Positions 35,590 to 46,853 of a stretch of DNA of 64,000 nt are shown one piece after another; the first letter of the stretch is position 1, and every line of letters begins with the position of its first letter. A model generated the notes under the pieces. The model searched no databases and was not told where the DNA came from. It saw nothing but the letters and a program-made list of their open reading frames with translations. The position numbers were made by a program, and so were the translations under genes. Origin of the DNA: Nocardioides gansuensis (GTDB lineage Bacteria; Actinomycetota; Actinomycetes; Propionibacteriales; Nocardioidaceae); contig NZ_QDGZ01000004.1 in NCBI RefSeq assembly GCF_003076135.1, positions 310,001 to 374,000 of the forward strand. Reading direction: 5' to 3'.

Positions 35590-36867
35590 GTGCGCATCGC
35601 CCTGCTGTCCTACCGGAGCAAGCCGCACTGCGGCGGCCAGGGGATCTATCTCCGCCACCTCAGCCGCGAGCTCGTCGCCCTCGGTCACGAGGTCGAGGTC
35701 TTCTCCGGTCAGCCCTACCCCGAGCTCGACGAGGGCGTGCGCCTGACCAAGGTGCCCAGCCTCGACCTCTACCGTGAGCCCGACCCGTTCCGTACGCCGC
35801 GCCCAGGGGAGTACCGCGACCTCATCGACGTCGAGGAGGTCCTCACGATGTGGACCGCCGGCTTCCCCGAGCCCAGGACGTTCTCCAAGCGTGTCGCGCG
35901 GCTGCTGCGCGACCGGGTCGACGACTTCGACGTCGTCCACGACAACCAGGTCCTGGGCTACGGGATGCTCGAGATCGAGAAGATGGGCCTTCCGCTCGTC
36001 GCCACGATCCACCACCCGATCACGGTGGACCGCAGGATCGACCTGGCCAACGCGCCCACGTGGCGCAAGAAGCTGACCCTGCGCCGCTGGTACGGCTTCC
36101 TCCGGATGCAGGGCAAGGTCGCGCGCCAGGTGCGGCGGGTGCTCACTCCCAGCGACTCCTCGGCCCGCGACATCACGCGTGACTTCGGGGTCGACCCCGC
36201 CCGGCTGACGACGATCCAGCTGGGCGTCGACGAGGGCTTCCGGTCGCCCACGGAGCCCCGTGTCCCGGGACGGATCGTGGCCATGGCCAGCGCCGATGCG
36301 CCGATGAAGGGCATCGCGACGCTGCTGGAGGCCTTCGCCAAGCTCCGCACGGAGCGGGACGTGGAGCTGCTCCTCGTCTGCCGCGCCGAGCCCGGGGGCC
36401 GCACGGAGCGGCTGATCGACCGGCTGGGCATCGCCGACTCCGTCACGTTCGTCCACGGCGTCAGCGACGAGGAGCTCGTCCGGGTGATGGGCTCCGCCGA
36501 GGTCGCCTGCGTCCCGTCCCTCTACGAGGGCTTCTCGCTGCCCACCGCCGAGCTGATGGCGTGCGCCACCCCGCTGGTGGTCTCGCGGGCCGGCGCCATT
36601 CCCGAGGTGGTCGGACCCGACGGCGAGTGCGCCGACCTGTTCACCCCCGGTGACGTGGGCGAGCTCGAGCTCCGGCTCGCGGCCCTGCTCGACGACCCGG
36701 AACGGCGCGAGCGGATGGGACGCGCGGGCCGCCGCCGCGTGGACGAGCTGTTCAGCTGGCGGGCGGTCGCCGAGGCCACCGCCGCGGCGTACCAGGAGAC
36801 GATCGACGACTATCGTGCCGACCGCACCGCGGCCACCGCGAAGGAGAAGAACCGTGCTGACCGTTGA
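35590..36867 (+). CDS. GT4-family glycosyltransferase
   Basis: A 425-residue GT-B fold glycosyltransferase of family 4. N-terminal 'VRIALLSYRSKPHCGGQGIY' is the usual donor/acceptor glycine-loop start. 'VLTPSDSSARDITRDFGV' near 182, 'TTIQLGVDEGF' near 206 and the C-terminal EX7E-like motif 'PSLYEGFSLPTAELMACATP' near 306 (with both Glu) are typical. The nucleotide-sugar donor and the acceptor are unknown. I chose GTG 35590 because the GT-B first strand begins there and AAAGGG precedes it; upstream codons would translate the operator. It overlaps the methyltransferase gene by 14 bases, so the products probably act together. Confidence 0.88.
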   Translation: MRIALLSYRSKPHCGGQGIYLRHLSRELVALGHEVEVFSGQPYPELDEGVRLTKVPSLDLYREPDPFRTPRPGEYRDLIDVEEVLTMWTAGFPEPRTFSKRVARLLRDRVDDFDVVHDNQVLGYGMLEIEKMGLPLVATIHHPITVDRRIDLANAPTWRKKLTLRRWYGFLRMQGKVARQVRRVLTPSDSSARDITRDFGVDPARLTTIQLGVDEGFRSPTEPRVPGRIVAMASADAPMKGIATLLEAFAKLRTERDVELLLVCRAEPGGRTERLIDRLGIADSVTFVHGVSDEELVRVMGSAEVACVPSLYEGFSLPTAELMACATPLVVSRAGAIPEVVGPDGECADLFTPGDVGELELRLAALLDDPERRERMGRAGRRRVDELFSWRAVAEATAAAYQETIDDYRADRTAATAKEKNRADR

Positions 36868-37562
36868 CTTCGACCGCCTGGGGCTGCGCGCCGGCGAGCG
36901 GGTGCTCGACATGGGCTGCGGCGCGGGGCGCCACGCCTTCGAGATGTACCGCCGCGGCGCCGACGTCGTCGCGTTCGACCAGGACGCCGACGAGCTGTCC
37001 GGCGTGCGCGACCTGTTCGTGGCCATGAACGAGGCCGGTGAGGTGCCCGTGGGTGCCGAGGCCGACGTCAAGGAGGGAGACGCGCTGTCGCTGCCCTTCG
37101 CGGACGGCGAGTTCGACCGCATCGTCGCCGCCGAGGTGCTCGAGCACATCCCCGCCGACATCCAGGCGATCCAGGAGCTGGCGCGCGTGCTGCGGCCCGG
37201 CGGCACGCTGGCCGTGAGCGTCCCCCGCTGGCTGCCGGAGGTCATCAACTGGCGGCTCTCGGAGGACTACCACAACGTGCCGGGCGGCCACATCCGGATC
37301 TACACGGACAAGGAGCTCGCCTACAAGGTGACCAGGGCAGGGCTCGAGCTGGTCGGCAAGGACTACGCACACGGCCTCCACTCGCCGTACTGGTGGATCA
37401 AGTGCGCCGTGGGCGTGAAGAACGACGACCACCCGCTCGCCAAGGCGTACCACAGGCTCCTGGTGTGGGAGATCATGAAGAACCCGCCCGTGCTGCGGCT
37501 GGCCGGCAAGGTGCTCGACCCGCTCATCGGCAAGAGCATGGTGCTCTACTTCCGCAAGCCCG

Positions 37563-37573
<11 letters not shown>
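36854..37573 (+). CDS. Class I SAM-dependent methyltransferase in GT4 operon
   Basis: A 239-residue Methyltransf_11-like enzyme. SAM-binding motif I is 'RVLDMGCGAGRHAFEMYRRG' at about 15-34, the acidic motif II 'VVAFDQDADEL' near 39, 'GDALSLPFADGEFDRIVAAE' near 77-96 (motif of SAM contact) and 'LEHIPADIQAIQELARVLRP' near 97. The C-terminal part ('HSPYWWIKCAVGVKNDDHPL') is specific to this subgroup. The substrate is unknown; context suggests a glycosylated small molecule or lipid. GTG 36854 follows AAGGAG inside the end of the GT4 gene; its own end overlaps the next gene by 11 bases. Confidence 0.88.
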
Positions 37574-40603
<3,030 letters not shown>

Positions 40604-41739
40604 CCGGCGCGCTCTGCTCGGTGGTGGAGGTGCGAGCGGAGAAGGCGTCGAAGCCACGCAGGGCGCTCGCAACCAGCGCCAGCCACGCCAGTCCCAGCCA
40701 GACGTAGAGGTCGCCGGGCAGGTGCTCCCACGTCCAGGCAACCTCACGGTGGTGGCCGCGCGGCAGCCACAGGAACGGAGCCAGCACGAAGCCAGCGGTC
40801 CACACCGCCGCCACGGCCGGACCGCGCCACCGCCACAGGACCGGCGCGAGGGGGACGACCCAGACCCAATGGTGGCTCCAGCTCACCGGGGAGGCCAGCA
40901 GGCCCGCCAGCCCGGTGGCCGCGACGGCCGCGACCCCATCACCACGGGTCCAGAGCCCGCGGGACAGCGCGAGGGCGCCCAGCGCGGTGGCCGTGGCCAG
41001 GACGAGCCACACCGGCCGCACCCACGTCTCGTCGTGCCCGAGCCTGGCGAGCACGCCCATCACGCCCTGGTTGGCGGCGTACCACGGCGCGCCGATCCGG
41101 CTCGCGTCCGGGAGCACGTCGGTCCAGAAGCGGGCCGCTTCGCCGGGCACGACGAGGAACGGCAGGGAGACCGTCGCGGCGAAGGCGGCTGCCGCAGCGC
41201 GCAGCGTCCGCCACTGCCGGGTCACCACGAGGAATGCGAGGAAGACGAGGGGAGTGAGCTTTATGCCGGCCGCCACGCCGGTGGCGATCCCGCGCCCCCG
41301 GTGGTCACGGTGCACGAGGTCTGCGATCACGAGGGCGGCCAGCACGAGGTTGACCTGGCCGAAGTGGAGGGTCATCCAGACCGGCTCCAGCGCCAGCGCC
41401 GCCGGGACGAGCCACCACCTGCGGCCGCTCAGGCCGGCGGCGCGGCCGATCGCCACGAGCGCCGCGCAGGACACCGCCGACCACACGGCGTACGCCACCC
41501 AGGTCGGCAGGAGGGCGAGCGGGGCCAGCACGAGCGCCGCGAACGGGGGATAGGTGAACGGGAGGTCGCCCGGCGGCTGGCCGTAGAGCGAGTGCCCGTC
41601 CCACATGCGTCGTACGCCGGCGAGATAGACGTCCAGGTCCAGCAGCACGCCGCCGCGGGCATGGACGTAGAGCAGCACCGCCAGCCAGCACACGGCCGCA
41701 ACCGCGCACTGGGTCCGGACCGACGGGGCCATGGCGCGG

Positions 41740-41745
41740 ACGCTA
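41740..41745 (-). promoter_or_regulatory. -10 box TAGCGT, leaderless promoter of GT87 gene
   Basis: On the minus strand TAGCGT ends 7 nt before ATG 41732, in the 48-base gap after the DedA gene. Confidence 0.6.
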
Positions 41746-41780
41746 GGGCGGCGCGGTGAACCCGCCGTGAACGCAGCTCC

Positions 41781-42398
41781 TCAACCGCCGATCCCGGCGG
41801 CCCGGCCGCGGGAGCGCCACCACATGATGCCGCCGCCGGCGACGAGCAGAGCGACGACGGCGGCGCCGGCCTGGCCGATCCGGTCGGCGACCTGCGTATA
41901 GGACTGCCCGGCCGCATACCCGAGGAGGGCGACGCCGCCGGCCCACGCGACGCCGCCGACGACGTCGTACACCAGGAACGTGCGCCACCCGAGGCCGCTC
42001 ATCCCCGCCACCAGCGGTGTCATCGCCCGGATCAGTGCGGTGAAGCGGCCGGTCAGGATCGCCCAGCCGCCCCGACGGCGGATGAAGTCGCGCAGGCGCT
42101 CCACGCGGTCGGCGTGCCGCCGCATCAGGGGTCGCTCCAGCAGCCACGGCCCGCACCGCCGGCCCACCCAGAACCCGATCGCGTCGCCGGTGACGGCCGC
42201 CGCGATCACTAGCGGCACGAGTACGGCGAGGTCCAGGCGCCCGAGGGAGGCGAGCATGCCGCCCAGCAGCACCGAGGCCTCGCCCGGCAGGACGAACCCC
42301 ACGAAGAGAGCCGACTCCGCGAGCACGAGCAGCATGATGGCTGCGTAGACCCAGAGCGGGCCGAAGTGCAGCAGTGACTCGACCACGTGAGGGAGCAC
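41781..42398 (-). CDS. DedA family membrane protein
   Basis: A 205-residue DedA/SNARE-associated (VTT) membrane protein, a family linked to undecaprenyl-phosphate or phospholipid flipping. Family hallmarks are 'ESALFVGFVLPGEASVLLGG' near 28-47 (the E and the F/LPGE motif), 'GDAIGFWVGRRCGPWLL' near 72-88 and 'RFTALIRAMTPLVAGMSGLGWRTF' near 117 (quoted in part: 'GRFTALIRAMTPLVAG'). About five hydrophobic segments are present, two of them re-entrant in known members. GTG 42398 is fixed by a leaderless box. It is divergent from the flavin reductase gene. Confidence 0.9.
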   Translation of the reverse strand: MLPHVVESLLHFGPLWVYAAIMLLVLAESALFVGFVLPGEASVLLGGMLASLGRLDLAVLVPLVIAAAVTGDAIGFWVGRRCGPWLLERPLMRRHADRVERLRDFIRRRGGWAILTGRFTALIRAMTPLVAGMSGLGWRTFLVYDVVGGVAWAGGVALLGYAAGQSYTQVADRIGQAGAAVVALLVAGGGIMWWRSRGRAAGIGG

Positions 42399-42404
42399 GC
42401 CGAC

Positions 42405-42410
42405 AGCATA
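42405..42410 (-). promoter_or_regulatory. -10 box TATGCT, leaderless promoter of dedA-type gene
   Basis: On the minus strand TATGCT ends 6 nt before GTG 42398. Confidence 0.6.
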
Positions 42411-42436
42411 CGAGCGGGATGGGCGAGGATGGGCGC

Positions 42437-43024
42437 GTGAGCGAGCCCCAGCACGACCCCGACCCGCACGGCCCCGAGGAGTGCCCGCCGCGCTACGACT
42501 TCGAGGTGCACCCCGGCCGGATGCCAGCGGCGGAGGCCCGGGCGGCCGAGCGACGGGCGGAGCGGTTCCGCGACGTCCTCGGGCACTACGCGTCGGGAGT
42601 CACGGTGGTGGCCACGGTGGTCGACGGGGAGCCCGTGGGCATGACCTGCCAGTCGTTCATGAGCGTCTCCCTCGAGCCGCCGCTGGTCGCGTTCCTGCCG
42701 ACGCGGGAGTCGCGGACGTTCGCCGCGATCGAGGAGACCGGCATCTTCTGCGTGAGCTTCCTGGCCGCCGAGCAGTCGGAGATCTCCGACCAGCTCGCCG
42801 GCCCCGGGGAGGACAAGTTCGCCGGGCTGGAGTGGCGCCCGACCGTGGGCACCGGGTCGCCGGTGCTCGACGGGGCGGTCGGCCACGTCGACTGCAGGCT
42901 CGACGCCGTGCACGAGGCGGGGGACCACGTCATCGTGGTGGGCCGGGTGGTCGGCCTCGACGCGGGCGACGAGCGGGCGCCCCTGCTCTACCACCGAGGT
43001 CGATATGTCACAACTCGTGACTGA
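42437..43024 (+). CDS. Flavin reductase family protein (FMN-binding split barrel)
   Basis: A 195-residue flavin reductase-like protein. The flavin-binding split barrel shows 'RDVLGHYASGVTVVATVVDG' near 45-64, 'GMTCQSFMSVSLEPPLVAFL' near 68-87 and 'TGIFCVSFLAAEQSEISDQL' near 100, the classic three stretches of the HpaC/NtaB-type family. 'PLLYHRGRYVTT' closes the domain. It probably supplies reduced FMN to a two-component monooxygenase, but no partner is adjacent. GTG 42437 lies 6 nt after GAGGAT, a degenerate leaderless box; ATG 42419 in frame is an alternative. The first 30 residues are His/Pro/Glu-rich and likely disordered. Confidence 0.88.
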   Translation: MSEPQHDPDPHGPEECPPRYDFEVHPGRMPAAEARAAERRAERFRDVLGHYASGVTVVATVVDGEPVGMTCQSFMSVSLEPPLVAFLPTRESRTFAAIEETGIFCVSFLAAEQSEISDQLAGPGEDKFAGLEWRPTVGTGSPVLDGAVGHVDCRLDAVHEAGDHVIVVGRVVGLDAGDERAPLLYHRGRYVTTRD

Positions 43025-43046
43025 GGCCACACCTGTCTCATACATT
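43007..43046 (+). promoter_or_regulatory. Promoter and inverted repeat of the metalloprotease gene
   Basis: TGACTG (43018-43023) and TACATT (43041-43046) are spaced by 17 bp. An inverted repeat GTCAC-N5-GTGAC (43007-43021) overlaps the -35 element and the stop codon of the flavin reductase gene. AGGAG precedes ATG 43084, so this gene has a normal leader, unlike its neighbours. Confidence 0.5.
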
Positions 43047-43083
43047 GTGTGATCCCACTCACCAGGCATCCAGGAGTCCACCC

Positions 43084-44022
43084 ATGACCAGGTCGCCCCT
43101 CACCCGAACCGCCGCCCTGGCCGGGGTGTTCGTGATCGCCTCCACCGCGCTCGCCGCGGTGCCGGCCTCCGCCCTCGTCCCGGCGGGATCCGCCGCGGTC
43201 GAGGCCTGCGCCGACGACAGCTCGGCTGCCCGCGTGAAGGCCGGCGCCAAGGGCGCGGAGCCCGCGCTCTACTCCGCGAAGAAGGCCGACGAGTTCGCCG
43301 AGCTCGCCGACTCCCCGACGCTCCCGGCCGGCTCCGTCACCGTCCCGACCGTCTTCCACGTGATCTCCGAGGCGCCGCTGAGCCGCCGCGAGAGCGCCCG
43401 CAAGCAGAAGATGGTCGAGGACCAGATGGAAGTGCTCAACGACTCGTTCGCCGGCCTCACCGGGCCGGGCGCCGCCGACACGGCCTTCCGCTTCGAGCTG
43501 ACCAAGACGACCTGGACGGTCAACGCCGAGTGGGCCCACCTCACCCCCGGGCCGGGCGAGCGCGACCCGAAGCAGGCCCTCCACGAGGGCGATGCAGGCA
43601 CCCTGAACGTCTACGCCGCCGACATCGGCGGCGGGCTGCTGGGCTGGGCCTACTTCCCGGAGTCCGCCGACGCCAACAAGGCGTGGCTCGACGGCGTCGT
43701 GATCCTCGACGAGTCGATGCCCGGCGGCACGGCCGGCAAGTACTCCGAGGGCGACACCCTCACCCACGAGGTCGGCCACTGGCTGGTCCTCGAGCACACC
43801 TTCGACGGCGGCTGCAGCGCCAAGGGCGACGGCGTCGAGGACACCCCGGCCGAGAAGTGGCCGCAGTTCAACTGCCCGATCGGCGCGGACACCTGTGACG
43901 CCCCGGGGCTCGACCCGATCCACAACTTCATGGACTACACGCAGGACTCCTGCATGTTCATGTTCACCCCGGGCCAGGCTGCCCGGATGAGCGACGGCTG
44001 GCTGGAGTACCGCGCCGGCTGA
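43084..44022 (+). CDS. Secreted zinc metalloprotease, M43 (pappalysin/cytophagalysin) family
   Basis: A 312-residue exported protease. A Sec signal peptide is clear: basic start 'MTRSPLTRTAALAGVFVIAS', hydrophobic core, cleavage probably after 'PASA' near 29. The catalytic motif HExxHxxGxxH appears as 'HEVGHWLVLEHTF' near 234-246, with all three His and the Glu but Val-Leu where Gly is common. The Met-turn is 'NFMDYTQDSCMFMFTPGQAARM' near 285 (quoted in part: 'HNFMDYTQDSCMFMFTPGQ'). Cysteines in the C-terminal half fit extracellular disulfides. It has its own conventional promoter and ribosome site, and is convergent with the sulfotransferase genes. Confidence 0.93.
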   Translation: MTRSPLTRTAALAGVFVIASTALAAVPASALVPAGSAAVEACADDSSAARVKAGAKGAEPALYSAKKADEFAELADSPTLPAGSVTVPTVFHVISEAPLSRRESARKQKMVEDQMEVLNDSFAGLTGPGAADTAFRFELTKTTWTVNAEWAHLTPGPGERDPKQALHEGDAGTLNVYAADIGGGLLGWAYFPESADANKAWLDGVVILDESMPGGTAGKYSEGDTLTHEVGHWLVLEHTFDGGCSAKGDGVEDTPAEKWPQFNCPIGADTCDAPGLDPIHNFMDYTQDSCMFMFTPGQAARMSDGWLEYRAG

Positions 44023-44030
44023 CGCAGTCC

Positions 44031-44660
44031 TCAGCCGAACGTGTAGCCGAACTCCGCGAGGTCGGCGGCGTAGACCTCTTCGACGCGCCGCCGGCTCGCG
44101 GGGGAGTAGTAGTCGACGTAGTGCCCGCCGCCCGACTTGTTGTGGTGCGGCACCGGCACGTCGGGCAGGCCGAGGTGGCGCTGCACGGCGGCGACCTCCT
44201 CGGCCAGTCGCTCCGTGCGCCCGACGAAGTCGACGCGCCGCTCACCCGCCGTGAGGTAGGCGACCTGCGGCTTCGCGAGTCGCGGGATCTCCGCGGTCCC
44301 GCGCAGGACGAACTCCTCGAAGCCGTCGTACGTCGCGACCTTGCGCCACATCTGGTTGCCGTCCTTCATGCCCCCGCGCGTGACCTGCGGCTTGCCGGAC
44401 GCGGGACCCCAGGCGTGGTTCCACTTGTCGATCATCGACCACCACGACACCATCCGCGCCCACGGGTTGCGGACGAGGCCGAAGGACCAGTACGCCGCGA
44501 GCGCGGGCTCGCGGTCGAGGATGCTGTCCAGCCCGGCGTGGCGCGTGCCGTCGAGCTTGCGGGCGTCCGGGACCTGCTGCCGCAGCAGCTTGTCGATGGA
44601 GTCGCCGCCCGTCTTCGGCACGTGGACGAAGACGAAGCGGTGGGCGTCCGAGATCAGCAC
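44031..44660 (-). CDS. Small sulfotransferase family protein, paralogue 1
   Basis: A 209-residue PAPS-dependent sulfotransferase-like protein (Sulfotransfer_2 type). The 5'-phosphosulfate loop is 'FVHVPKTGGDSIDKLL' at about 10-25 and the 3'-phosphate motif 'FGLVRNPWARMVSWWSMID' near 59-77, both complete. 'FEEFVLRGTAEIPRLAKPQ' near 112-130 and 'VDFVGRTERLAEEVAAVQ' near 142 are shared with two paralogues nearby, and the end 'LAEFGYTFG' with both. Length is at the short end of the family. The acceptor is unknown. GTG 44660 is fixed by a leaderless box in a 14-base gap. Confidence 0.87.
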   Translation of the reverse strand: MLISDAHRFVFVHVPKTGGDSIDKLLRQQVPDARKLDGTRHAGLDSILDREPALAAYWSFGLVRNPWARMVSWWSMIDKWNHAWGPASGKPQVTRGGMKDGNQMWRKVATYDGFEEFVLRGTAEIPRLAKPQVAYLTAGERRVDFVGRTERLAEEVAAVQRHLGLPDVPVPHHNKSGGGHYVDYYSPASRRRVEEVYAADLAEFGYTFG

Positions 44661-44666
44661 GCGGGC

Positions 44667-44672
44667 AGGCTA
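44667..44672 (-). promoter_or_regulatory. -10 box TAGCCT, leaderless promoter of sulfotransferase paralogue 1
   Basis: On the minus strand TAGCCT ends 6 nt before GTG 44660. It lies between that start and the stop of paralogue 2 (44675-44677). Confidence 0.6.
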
Positions 44673-44674
44673 CT

Positions 44675-45307
44675 TCAGAACTCGTAGCCGAACGCCGCGA
44701 TGTCGTCGGCGCAGACCTCGGCCACCCGGTCGCGCATCTGGGGCGTGTAGGCGCTCCGGTAGTCACGGCTGGGACCGGCGTTGCGCTGGTCCAGGCGGAC
44801 GGCGGGGCCGAGGTCGAGGCCGGCACGTCCCAGCGCCGCCGCCAGGTCGCGGTCGAGGTGCTCGGTGCGGCCGATGAAGTCGGCGTCCCGCGCCGGCGCG
44901 CGTAGCCAGTCCAGCTGTGGCACGGCCAGGCGCGGGATCTCGCGCGTCCCGCGCAGCACGAAGTCCTCGAAGTCGGGGAAGTCGGAGGCGACGCGGAGCC
45001 AGAAGTTGTTGGCGGCGAGCCGCTGGGCGACGAAGTCGTTCGCCTCGGCCGCCTCGCTGCGCCGGACGATCATCGAGTGCCAGGACAGCAGCCTGGCCCA
45101 CGGGTTGCGCACGAACCCGAAGACGAAGTAGTCGCGCAGCTCGGGATGCTGCCTCAGTGCGACGCGCAGCTTGGCGTGCCGGGCGCCGGGCAGGCCCTGG
45201 ACCCGCTGGACGTCCGCGACGTGCTCGCTCAGCAGCCGGTCGACCGAGCTGCCGCCCGTCTTCTGCACGTGCACGAACAGCATGCGATGGGCATGGGAGA
45301 CGAGCAC
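44675..45307 (-). CDS. Small sulfotransferase family protein, paralogue 2
   Basis: A 210-residue Sulfotransfer_2-type protein. The PAPS loops are 'FVHVQKTGGSSVDRLL' at about 10-25 (Gln where the others have Pro) and 'FGFVRNPWARLLSWHSMIV' near 62-80. 'FEDFVLRGTREIPRLAVPQ' near 113 and 'ADFIGRTEHLDRDLAAAL' near 142 align with the other two copies, as does the end 'DIAAFGYEF'. The middle acceptor-facing part (80-110) differs strongly from the paralogues ('RRSEAAEANDFVAQRLAANN'), suggesting a different acceptor. GTG 45307 is leaderless; its -10 box overlaps the stop codon of the upstream flavin reductase gene. Confidence 0.86.
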   Translation of the reverse strand: MLVSHAHRMLFVHVQKTGGSSVDRLLSEHVADVQRVQGLPGARHAKLRVALRQHPELRDYFVFGFVRNPWARLLSWHSMIVRRSEAAEANDFVAQRLAANNFWLRVASDFPDFEDFVLRGTREIPRLAVPQLDWLRAPARDADFIGRTEHLDRDLAAALGRAGLDLGPAVRLDQRNAGPSRDYRSAYTPQMRDRVAEVCADDIAAFGYEF

Positions 45308-45313
45308 GTGGGG

Positions 45314-45319
45314 ACTCTA
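45314..45319 (-). promoter_or_regulatory. -10 box TAGAGT overlapping the upstream stop codon
   Basis: On the minus strand TAGAGT ends 6 nt before GTG 45307. Its first three bases are the TAG stop of the oxidoreductase gene, so stop codon and promoter share sequence. Confidence 0.6.
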
Positions 45320-46099
45320 GTCGTCCGGGTCGTCGAGCTCCGCCAGCGAGGCCTTCACGGCCCGGATCTCCTCGACGTCGCCGAACGGGTTGCCCCCCAG
45401 CGAGGCGAACTTCTCCTGGTGCCGCCGTGCGCGGGGGAAGTCCAGCGCCCGCAGCGCGTTGGAGACCGACTTCATGAACGGCGCCGGACCGCAGCAGAAC
45501 GCCGTCCACTCGCCGTACGCCGAGGCGAAGGCGCGCAGCTGGTCCTCGCTCGGCAGGCCCTGCACCGACTCGAGCCAGTGGAAGACCTGCAGCCGGTCCG
45601 GGTGCTCCGCCGCCAGCTCGGTGAGCAGCCGGCCGAAGATCACCGACCGCTCGTCGCGGTTGGCGTAGAAGAGCACGATCCGCCCCGACCCCTCCGCGAG
45701 CGCCGTACGCAGGATCGACACGATCGGCGTGATGCCCGAGCCGCCCGCGAGGAGCAGGAGATCGTCGTCGAGGCTCTTCGGCGTGAAGATGCCGCCCGGT
45801 GGGAGCACCCGCAGGGTGTCGCCCGGCTTGAGCTGGTCGTTGACCCAGTTGGAGGCGAAACCGTCCGCGGTGCGCTTCACGGTCACCGTGAGCGACTCGC
45901 CGGGGCGGGTGCAGATCGAGTAGCAGCGCGCGGCCAGGCCGGTCCGGTCCGAGGGGATGCCGAGCGTGAGGAACTGTCCCGGCCGCCACGAGAACGCCTC
46001 CGACACGTCGTCGGGGACCTCGAAGACGACGGACACGGCGTCGTCGGTCTCCGGCACCACGTCGGCGACGAGAAGCAGGTGGGAATCCTCAGCTGACAT
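45317..46099 (-). CDS. Ferredoxin-NADP reductase-type FAD/NAD(P)H oxidoreductase without ferredoxin domain
   Basis: A 260-residue flavoprotein reductase. The FAD-binding barrel has 'RPGQFLTLGIP' near 39 and 'RCYSICTRPGE' near 58 (RxYS motif); the nucleotide-binding domain has 'LLLAGGSGITPIVSILR' near 115-131 and 'WTAFCCGPAPFMKSV' near 198. The shape is that of oxygenase reductases such as KshB or PaaE, but the C-terminal 2Fe-2S ferredoxin domain of those is missing; the tail 'KASLAELDDPDD' is short and acidic. ATG 46099 has CACACT 6 nt upstream, a degenerate leaderless box. It is divergent from the thioredoxin-rhodanese gene. The electron acceptor is unknown. Confidence 0.87.
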   Translation of the reverse strand: MSAEDSHLLLVADVVPETDDAVSVVFEVPDDVSEAFSWRPGQFLTLGIPSDRTGLAARCYSICTRPGESLTVTVKRTADGFASNWVNDQLKPGDTLRVLPPGGIFTPKSLDDDLLLLAGGSGITPIVSILRTALAEGSGRIVLFYANRDERSVIFGRLLTELAAEHPDRLQVFHWLESVQGLPSEDQLRAFASAYGEWTAFCCGPAPFMKSVSNALRALDFPRARRHQEKFASLGGNPFGDVEEIRAVKASLAELDDPDD

Positions 46100-46187
46100 G
46101 CGCACAGTGTGGCGAACCGGCCGGTAACCCACTGTCCGGGGTCCGGCCTGCGGGCGGTCCTGCAGGCGGCCGTGGCAGGCTGGCCGC

Positions 46188-46853
46188 ATGAGCACGCGTG
46201 AGCTGACCCTCGATACCTTCGAGTCCACGGTCACCGGGGAGGGTGTCGTCCTCGTCGACTTCTGGGCGTCCTGGTGCGGCCCCTGCCGCCAGTTCGCCCC
46301 GGTCTTCGAGGCCGCATCGGAGCGGCACGAGGACGTGGTCTTCGCCAAGGTCGACACCGAGGCCGAGCGCGAGCTCGCGGCGATGGCCCAGATCACCTCG
46401 ATCCCGACCCTGATGGCCTTCCGCGACGGGATCCTCGTCTTCAGCCAGCCCGGCGCCCTGCCGCCGCAGGCGCTCGAGCAGGTCATCGAGGGCGTCAAGG
46501 GCCTGGACATGGACGACGTACGCCGCCAGATCGCGCACGCCCAGGACCACCCGGACGAGATCGGGCTCGACGACTTCGCCGCCGCGCACGCGAGCGGCGC
46601 CTTCGTCCTCGACGTGCGCGAGGCCGACGAGTTCGCCGCCGGCCACGTGCCCGGCGCCGTGCACGTCCCGATGAACGAGGTGCCCGCCCGCCTGGCCGAC
46701 CTGCCGCAGGGGCAGCAGGTGCACGTCATCTGCGCGGTAGGTGGCCGCAGCCGCCAGGTCGTCGACTACCTGCAGGCCCAGGGCATCGACGCGGTCAACG
46801 TCAGCGACGGCACTCAGGGCTGGGCACAGCGCGGCTGGCCGCTCGAGCGGTGA
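46188..46853 (+). CDS. Thioredoxin-rhodanese fusion protein
   Basis: A 221-residue two-domain protein. Residues about 1-105 are a thioredoxin with the active site WCGPC ('VDFWASWCGPCRQFAPVF' near 23-40) and cis-Pro in 'ITSIPTLMAF' near 69. Residues about 120-221 are a rhodanese with 'FVLDVREADEFAAGHVPGA' near 138 and the active-site loop 'CAVGGRS' near 183, which has the catalytic Cys. Such a fusion could transfer persulfide sulfur and release it by reduction within one chain. ATG 46188 has CAGGCT 6 nt upstream. The next gene, a sulfotransferase, starts by four-base overlap, linking the two physically and probably functionally. Confidence 0.92.
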   Translation: MSTRELTLDTFESTVTGEGVVLVDFWASWCGPCRQFAPVFEAASERHEDVVFAKVDTEAERELAAMAQITSIPTLMAFRDGILVFSQPGALPPQALEQVIEGVKGLDMDDVRRQIAHAQDHPDEIGLDDFAAAHASGAFVLDVREADEFAAGHVPGAVHVPMNEVPARLADLPQGQQVHVICAVGGRSRQVVDYLQAQGIDAVNVSDGTQGWAQRGWPLER

